DNA from: Kiritimatiellia bacterium
Lineage (GTDB): Bacteria > Verrucomicrobiota > Kiritimatiellia > RFP12 > UBA1067
Reading direction: 5' to 3'
DNA length: 9,883 bases
NCBI GenBank assembly: GCA_900771305.1
Contig: CAAGNL010000359.1
Location: 1-9,883 of the forward strand
Of the stretch, positions 5,780 through 9,883 are shown piece by piece; within the stretch, counting starts at the first letter, position 1; every line of letters starts with the position of its first letter. Under the pieces are notes generated by a model that made no database searches, was not told the DNA's origin, and saw only the letters and a program-made list of their open reading frames with translations. The translations under genes and the position numbers were made by a program.

Positions 5780-8700
5780 CTAGCGTAGAGTCAGGATCGT
5801 GCCGGCGCGGATGAGCCACAGGGCTTTTCCGCGCCGGCTGATTGTTGCGCCCCCCACGCCGTCCATGCGCCACGCCGGCGTGCCGAGCAGGTCGCCCGTC
5901 CAGTCCAGCACCTTGGCCTCGCCCTTCGGGAGCGGCCGGGGGGTGAAGCGGATCGTGCCGAGCGCGGCGTCGCCCGCCACGGTGAAGAGCGGGAAGTCGA
6001 CCGCGTTCTCGCCGGACCACGTGCGCGTCCAGTCCACCGTGCCCGCCGTCTCCAGCGCGCCCAGCGGAAGGGGCGCCGCCGCGTGTTCGAGGCGCGTGCC
6101 GTCCGCCAGCGCAAGCGTGGTCGCCGCGTCCGTGACGGGCGTCGCGGGCGTGCCGACGAGCCAGTCGGGCGGCGTGGCGGCGCCGTCACCCTTGCCGAGC
6201 CACTTCGCGCGCAGGTAGGCGAAGAGGTCGGCCTCCTCGTCGTCCGTGAGCGGCTGGGTCGTCACGATGAACTCGCCAATGTCGCCGAACCAGCAGCGGT
6301 TCCTGCCGTCGCCCTTGCCGTACCACTGGGGCTGCCCGTTCTCGCGGATGCGGGAGCCGAGGTGGACGAGGTCGATGTCGCAGGGTTCGGCGTGGTAGTC
6401 CTGCCCCTTGACCCAGCGCGGCACGCGCGCCACGTCCGTCGCGTTCGTCTCGTAGGCGGCGAGGTAGCCGTTCGTGAGGCTGTGGAGCACGAAGAGGTAG
6501 GGTTCGCCCGTCGGGGGCATCTCGAGGCTGATGTCCGTGTTGCCGAGGTCGATCCGGCCCGTCGTCGCGGTGTCCTCCGAGACGTGGAAGGCGCCGGACA
6601 GCGCTTCGTCCGACTTGTCCGCCGTCACGCGCGCGAGGGCGAAGGGCCCCGACCACTTGCCGAAGCCGCCATCGCTCGCCACGTCCGGCTTCGTCGCCCA
6701 CGACGTCCGCCGTGCGACGAGGTAGATGTTGATCGCGCGCGGCGCCACGCGGTTCGTGTAGCTCTCCAGCGCGAGGCAGGCGTTGCCGTCGAAGGCGAGG
6801 ACGGCGCGGCCGTTGAGGCCGCCTTCCTTCAGCTCGGGGCCGGGCGGCACCACACCCGCGTCCGCCCGCGCGCTGAGGCGGAACGCGCCGCCCGCCGAAC
6901 CCTTGTTGACGAGGTTCGTCACGCGTCCGTCCGCGTCGAGCGTCCGCGCGGCGGCGTCCGCCGCGTCCACCCACACGTCCACGCGCGAGGCGAGGCGGCC
7001 GGACGCGAGGGCGAGCGCGCCTTCCTTGACGTCCAGGGCGAGGCCGCCCGTCGCGGCGCCGCCGTAGCGGAGCGTGCCCGCGCCCTCCTTCACGATGCCG
7101 TGCGCCGTGCCGTCCGCCTGCGCGCCGTCCAAAACGAGGTCGGCCCGCGCGTCCGCCGGAACGGAGATCCGCATGGCGCCGGCCATCGGACTGCCCTCTG
7201 GAAGGGGCTCCGCCGTCCCGAACCACTTGTTGTGCAGATAGGCATTGATCGCGTCGCGCTCCGCGTCCGAGAGCCGCCGCGAGAAGACGAGCACTTCGCC
7301 GATCTCGCCGAAGTACATGCGGTTCCAACTGCTGAACACCTGCGGCGCGCCGTTGCGCAGGCGCCCGCCCACGCAGACGCGGTTGATCTGGCAGTTGTAC
7401 GCGATGCCGCCCGTGGCCTGTATGATGTTGCCCGTCACGCACTGGGTGGCGTCCGGCATCCACAGGGCGGTGGAGGCCTTTTGGAGGTCCGCGTCGCGCC
7501 AGGAGTACGTGAGGTAGGGCTTCCCGATCTCGAGGCCCACGCCCGAGACCGTGAGATCCTGTCCGCCGTAGGTCTTGAGGTAGTCGAGCGTCGTCGCGTT
7601 GCCGTGCTGGTAGGAGAGGCCGCCGTAGGTTTGGTTGTCATCCTTTGTGGGATCTGAGAACGAGATCGGATCGCGCGCCGAGAGCGAGAGGGGGCCGCCC
7701 CAGCGGCCCTTGTTCCCGACGCCCTCCCAGCTCGTCCAGCGCGAGACGAGGAACACGCTCACCGCCGCGCCGGTGTTCGTGTAGGCCGCCGTCGTGAGGG
7801 CGTTCGTGCCGTTGAACGCAAGCGAGCCGAGCCCGTTGATGCCGCTCGCCACGAAGGTGGGGGCGGCGGCGTAGATGCCGCCTTGGTCTTCAGTCGCCCG
7901 CGCGAACGTGCCGCCGAGCGTGCCGAGGTTTGGCACGGCCTCGATGCGCGCGCCGTCCGGCATGCGGATGCGCGCGGCGTCGAGCCAGAGTTCCGCCGAG
8001 GCGCAGAGCGCGTTCACCGTGTCGAACTTCGCCGTAAGGCGCGCCGTGTCGTCCAGCACGAGCCTGGCGGCGGGGGCCACGCGCACGGTGGCCTGCTCGC
8101 CGATCGTTACGCCGGGGCCGAATTCCGCCGTGCCGTTCCGCACGTCGAGCACGCCGGTGAGGGCGAGGGGCCTGAGGAAGCGGAGAGTTCCCTTCCCTTC
8201 CTTGACGAGGCCGCTTGTGAAGGGGGAATCCGCCGGCTGGCAGCCGGGGCAGATCATCGCGTCCACCTCGAACGTCGCGCCCTCCCGCACGTCGAAGGTC
8301 GTGTCGAAGGGCGCGCCCGTCGCCGCGTTGTTGTGCCCCGCGTGGCAGGCGCGGGCCTCCAGGCGGGCGGGGCGGCCGTCGTTCGACGGCAGCACCGTGA
8401 CCGTGCCGTTGAGGCCGAACCCTTTCCAGGGCGTGCCGCCCTCCAGGGGCACGCGTTCGCCCGTGAACTGCCCGTAGCCCGCGCGGAGCGTGCCGCCCCG
8501 CAGCGTGACGTCCCCGATGGGGAGGTGGGCGTTGGCATGGACGGTCTCGAAGGCCGCCCCCTCGTGGATCTCCAGAACGAGCGCGGGCTTCGCGTTGTAG
8601 GAGGAAAAGGCGTCGCCCTCGAAGGCGCGGAGCGTCCCTTCGTGGACAATCCAGCGGGTTCCCGCCGCAAGCGAGGGGAACGTCGCGTCCATGCGCCAGA

Positions 8701-9883
8701 GACCGCCGCCCGTCTTGACGATGGTCTTGCCCGAACACTTGAAGAAGGAGGGGTTGAACCCGAGGGTCACGCCCGTTGGGATGTCCAGCGTGGCGGTGCC
8801 GTCGAAGGTGATGGTCGCGCCTCCCTGCGAGAAACTCGTCAGGATCCGCAGGCCGGCGCCGTCCGCCACCGTGGTGACGCCCGAGCCGAACGACGATTCA
8901 GCCGTCACGCCCACGAAGCCCTGGCGGATTTCGAGTTCGCCATAGGCGGCGGTGATTCCGGCGGGCAGTTCGAGCGTGCCGTCGCCGGTCTTCACCACGC
9001 GCGTGCGGGAGGTGTCGAGGCCGGCGAAGAGCGGCTTGGAGGTGGTGCCCGTCACGGAAACGGTCTCGTCCGCCGGCACGTTCACCGTCACGGTGCCGCC
9101 GTTCAGCACGAGCTTGCCGTCCACGATCGGCTCGACCGGGGAGACGGACGAGTTGTTCGCCACGGTGAGGCCCGCCGGAAGCTGCTCCGGCAGGGTCACG
9201 CTCCCTTCGCCCGCAAGCGTGAGGGTGTGGACACCCTGCACGTGGAGGTCCGAGAGGTCGAGCTGGGCGCCGAGGGCCACCGTAAGCGTCACGTCGCCCG
9301 CCACGGTCACGGGGCCCGTGCCGAACGCATCCGTCGCGCCGACGGTCACCGAACCGCCCTCCAGGACGGTGCCGCCCGTCCATTCGCCGGGCTTCAGCAG
9401 ATAGAGGGCGCCCGCGCCGCGCTTGACGATGCGGCAGGGGACGCGCTTCGAGACGCTCGCGTTCCAGCCGTCGCGCAGCGTGCCGTCGAGGACGAGCGTC
9501 GCGCCTGCGTCCACCATGACGAGACAGTTCGTGTAGATGTAGTGGCCCACGAAGCCCTTGTAGCCGACCAGCACGCGACTGGGCGTCGCGGCGGCGTGGG
9601 CCGTGATGCCGCCGCAGAAGGCGGCGTCCGCCCATTGGCCGACCGGGCCGGACGTGCTCTTGAACGTACCGCCCGTCAGCTCCACGGGCCCGACGACGCC
9701 GTGCCCTCCGCCGTGGTGGTAGACGGCCCCCTCGCGCACGTCGAGCGTCACGTTCGTGTTGGCCGTGGCGTGTCCACCCCAGAAGTCGCCGTCGCGGCAC
9801 TGGAACATCCCCTCCTCCACGATGAAGCGGGTGTGTGCGGCGGCGGGCGTGCCGACTTTGCCCGTCTTGAACGTGCCGAGGCC
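5780..9883 (-). CDS. giant beta-strand-repeat / LamG-like putative surface protein, N-terminus missing
   Basis: The frame stays open to the window edge, so 1367 residues are seen and the start lies beyond 9883; a GTG at 9820 is not a credible start because the repeat pattern continues upstream of it. About residues 1-615 are Gly/Thr/Val-rich autotransporter-associated beta-strand repeats (PF12951/TIGR02601 type), marked by IVKRGAGALYLL, VVKTGDGTLELP, IVKTGGGLWRMD and LVKEGKGTLRFL. Two related LamG/concanavalin-like sandwich domains follow (about 628-890 and 965-1230), linked by another repeat with IVKEGAGTLRYGG. The last 130 or so residues are beta-rich and end ALWLIRAGTILTLR. I see no autotransporter barrel, C-terminal membrane helix, LPXTG or PEP-CTERM sorting signal. 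Family knowledge suggests a secreted parallel beta-helix stalk carrying possible carbohydrate- or ligand-binding domains; the ligand is unknown. A signal peptide would be expected in the missing part. Confidence 0.85.
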   Translation of the reverse strand, partial: GLGTFKTGKVGTPAAAHTRFIVEEGMFQCRDGDFWGGHATANTNVTLDVREGAVYHHGGGHGVVGPVELTGGTFKSTSGPVGQWADAAFCGGITAHAAATPSRVLVGYKGFVGHYIYTNCLVMVDAGATLVLDGTLRDGWNASVSKRVPCRIVKRGAGALYLLKPGEWTGGTVLEGGSVTVGATDAFGTGPVTVAGDVTLTVALGAQLDLSDLHVQGVHTLTLAGEGSVTLPEQLPAGLTVANNSSVSPVEPIVDGKLVLNGGTVTVNVPADETVSVTGTTSKPLFAGLDTSRTRVVKTGDGTLELPAGITAAYGELEIRQGFVGVTAESSFGSGVTTVADGAGLRILTSFSQGGATITFDGTATLDIPTGVTLGFNPSFFKCSGKTIVKTGGGLWRMDATFPSLAAGTRWIVHEGTLRAFEGDAFSSYNAKPALVLEIHEGAAFETVHANAHLPIGDVTLRGGTLRAGYGQFTGERVPLEGGTPWKGFGLNGTVTVLPSNDGRPARLEARACHAGHNNAATGAPFDTTFDVREGATFEVDAMICPGCQPADSPFTSGLVKEGKGTLRFLRPLALTGVLDVRNGTAEFGPGVTIGEQATVRVAPAARLVLDDTARLTAKFDTVNALCASAELWLDAARIRMPDGARIEAVPNLGTLGGTFARATEDQGGIYAAAPTFVASGINGLGSLAFNGTNALTTAAYTNTGAAVSVFLVSRWTSWEGVGNKGRWGGPLSLSARDPISFSDPTKDDNQTYGGLSYQHGNATTLDYLKTYGGQDLTVSGVGLEIGKPYLTYSWRDADLQKASTALWMPDATQCVTGNIIQATGGIAYNCQINRVCVGGRLRNGAPQVFSSWNRMYFGEIGEVLVFSRRLSDAERDAINAYLHNKWFGTAEPLPEGSPMAGAMRISVPADARADLVLDGAQADGTAHGIVKEGAGTLRYGGAATGGLALDVKEGALALASGRLASRVDVWVDAADAAARTLDADGRVTNLVNKGSAGGAFRLSARADAGVVPPGPELKEGGLNGRAVLAFDGNACLALESYTNRVAPRAINIYLVARRTSWATKPDVASDGGFGKWSGPFALARVTADKSDEALSGAFHVSEDTATTGRIDLGNTDISLEMPPTGEPYLFVLHSLTNGYLAAYETNATDVARVPRWVKGQDYHAEPCDIDLVHLGSRIRENGQPQWYGKGDGRNRCWFGDIGEFIVTTQPLTDDEEADLFAYLRAKWLGKGDGAATPPDWLVGTPATPVTDAATTLALADGTRLEHAAAPLPLGALETAGTVDWTRTWSGENAVDFPLFTVAGDAALGTIRFTPRPLPKGEAKVLDWTGDLLGTPAWRMDGVGGATISRRGKALWLIRAGTILTLR
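5801..5838. terminator. possible bidirectional hairpin between convergent genes
   Basis: GCCGGCGCGG (5801-5810) and CCGCGCCGGC (5829-5838) form a perfect 10-bp inverted repeat. The 18-base loop itself contains a 4-bp inner stem (AGCC 5814-5817, GGCT 5822-5825). It begins 29 bases after the fucO stop and lies in the last codons of the minus-strand gene. Neither side has a proper T-run, so it may act as a weak terminator or RNA 3' end protector, or be a by-product of GC-rich coding sequence. Confidence 0.35.
6190..6990 (-). repeat. LamG-like module, copy B
   Basis: This is a second LamG-like module with the same landmarks in the same order as copy A. It opens with RVDVWVDAADA, then has GLNGRAVLAFDGNACL, INIYLVARRTSW and CWFGDIGEFIVTTQPL, and ends AYLRAKWLG. 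Identity to copy A is moderate and concentrated at these landmarks, which indicates an old internal duplication followed by divergence, perhaps for different ligands. Confidence 0.7.
7210..8001 (-). repeat. LamG-like module, copy A
   Basis: This segment encodes a concanavalin/LamG-like sandwich that opens with SAELWLDAARI. It includes GINGLGSLAFNGTNAL, VSVFLVSRWTSW and the C-terminal signature YFGEIGEVLVFSRRLSDAE, and ends NAYLHNKWFG. The signature FGEIGEV...R.LSD.E..AI..YL..KW is typical of LamG-like domains in large secreted proteins. It pairs with copy B at 6190-6990. Confidence 0.7.
8040..9883 (-). repeat. autotransporter-type beta-strand repeat region
   Basis: Within the giant protein, degenerate protein-level repeats recur at irregular spacing. 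Each has a [I/V/L]VK-x-G-x-G-[T/A/L]-L core followed by G-rich strands and a closing EG/NG turn. Cores are near 9400-9438, 8960-9002, 8694-8727 and 8160-8211, and a truncated copy (GLGTFKTG) starts at the window edge. A further copy lies between the LamG-like domains near 7061-7100. The DNA itself is not tandemly repeated, so these are old, diverged copies. Confidence 0.7.

Noticed and set aside
5780..5900. PEP-CTERM or autotransporter barrel at the end of the giant protein
   Set aside because: There is no short proline-containing motif plus hydrophobic helix plus basic tail, and no roughly 250-residue barrel with a terminal aromatic residue.
6083..7657. 524-codon open frame on the plus strand opposite the giant protein
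   Set aside because: It is Arg/Val/Ala-rich without any recognisable motif and lies antisense to well-defined LamG-like modules. GC-rich genes routinely leave such open frames on the other strand.
8040..9883. DNA-level tandem repeat array in the beta-strand region
   Set aside because: The repetition is only at protein level, with irregular spacing and diverged codons; no exact DNA period is visible.

Overview
The window looks like a piece of chromosome from a GC-rich, host-associated bacterium, most likely of the Verrucomicrobiota/Lentisphaerota/Kiritimatiellota kind. The best clue is the very large minus-strand protein at the right end. It is built from autotransporter-type beta-strand repeats and LamG-like sandwich domains, with no autotransporter barrel and no obvious anchor, a type abundant in those phyla. 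This assignment is inference; no rRNA or other definitive marker is present.

Left block (1-2875, plus strand, GC-rich): the 3' part of a DUF2235 alpha/beta-hydrolase, then a complete NAD+-dependent DNA ligase (LigA), then a short ORF that begins like a secreted FAD-dependent oxidoreductase and is broken after about 45 residues. Both junctions are ATGA stop/start overlaps, so this was probably one translationally coupled operon whose third gene has decayed. The LigA has the full domain set but differs from E. coli LigA at several adenylation-site positions.

Middle block (about 2830-4600): base composition drops abruptly. It opens with a 43-nt near-perfect inverted repeat at 2847-2889 and an AT-rich leader carrying two sets of short direct repeats. 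It then holds one 479-residue AlbA_2/Schlafen-like protein with a RecG-C-terminal/GHKL-type ATPase half, a family of putative regulators often found in genomic islands. The block reads as an acquired insertion between older genes, but I found no integrase and no flanking att duplication.

Right block (4587-9883, GC-rich): an apparently monocistronic lactaldehyde reductase gene (fucO), with a clear extended -10 and Shine-Dalgarno, would make 1,2-propanediol from the lactaldehyde released by fucose or rhamnose breakdown. Seven bases beyond its stop, on the other strand, ends the giant repeat protein, which runs off the right edge without its N-terminus. A perfect 10-bp inverted repeat just past the fucO stop may separate the convergent transcripts. 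FucO and a large putative surface protein would fit a gut or mucus-associated glycan degrader, but nothing in the window links them functionally.

I did not find a convincing complete new system. The points most worth a second look are the inverted repeat plus AlbA_2 island, the decayed coupled gene with its G9 tract, the LigA active-site variants, and the giant protein's duplicated modules.
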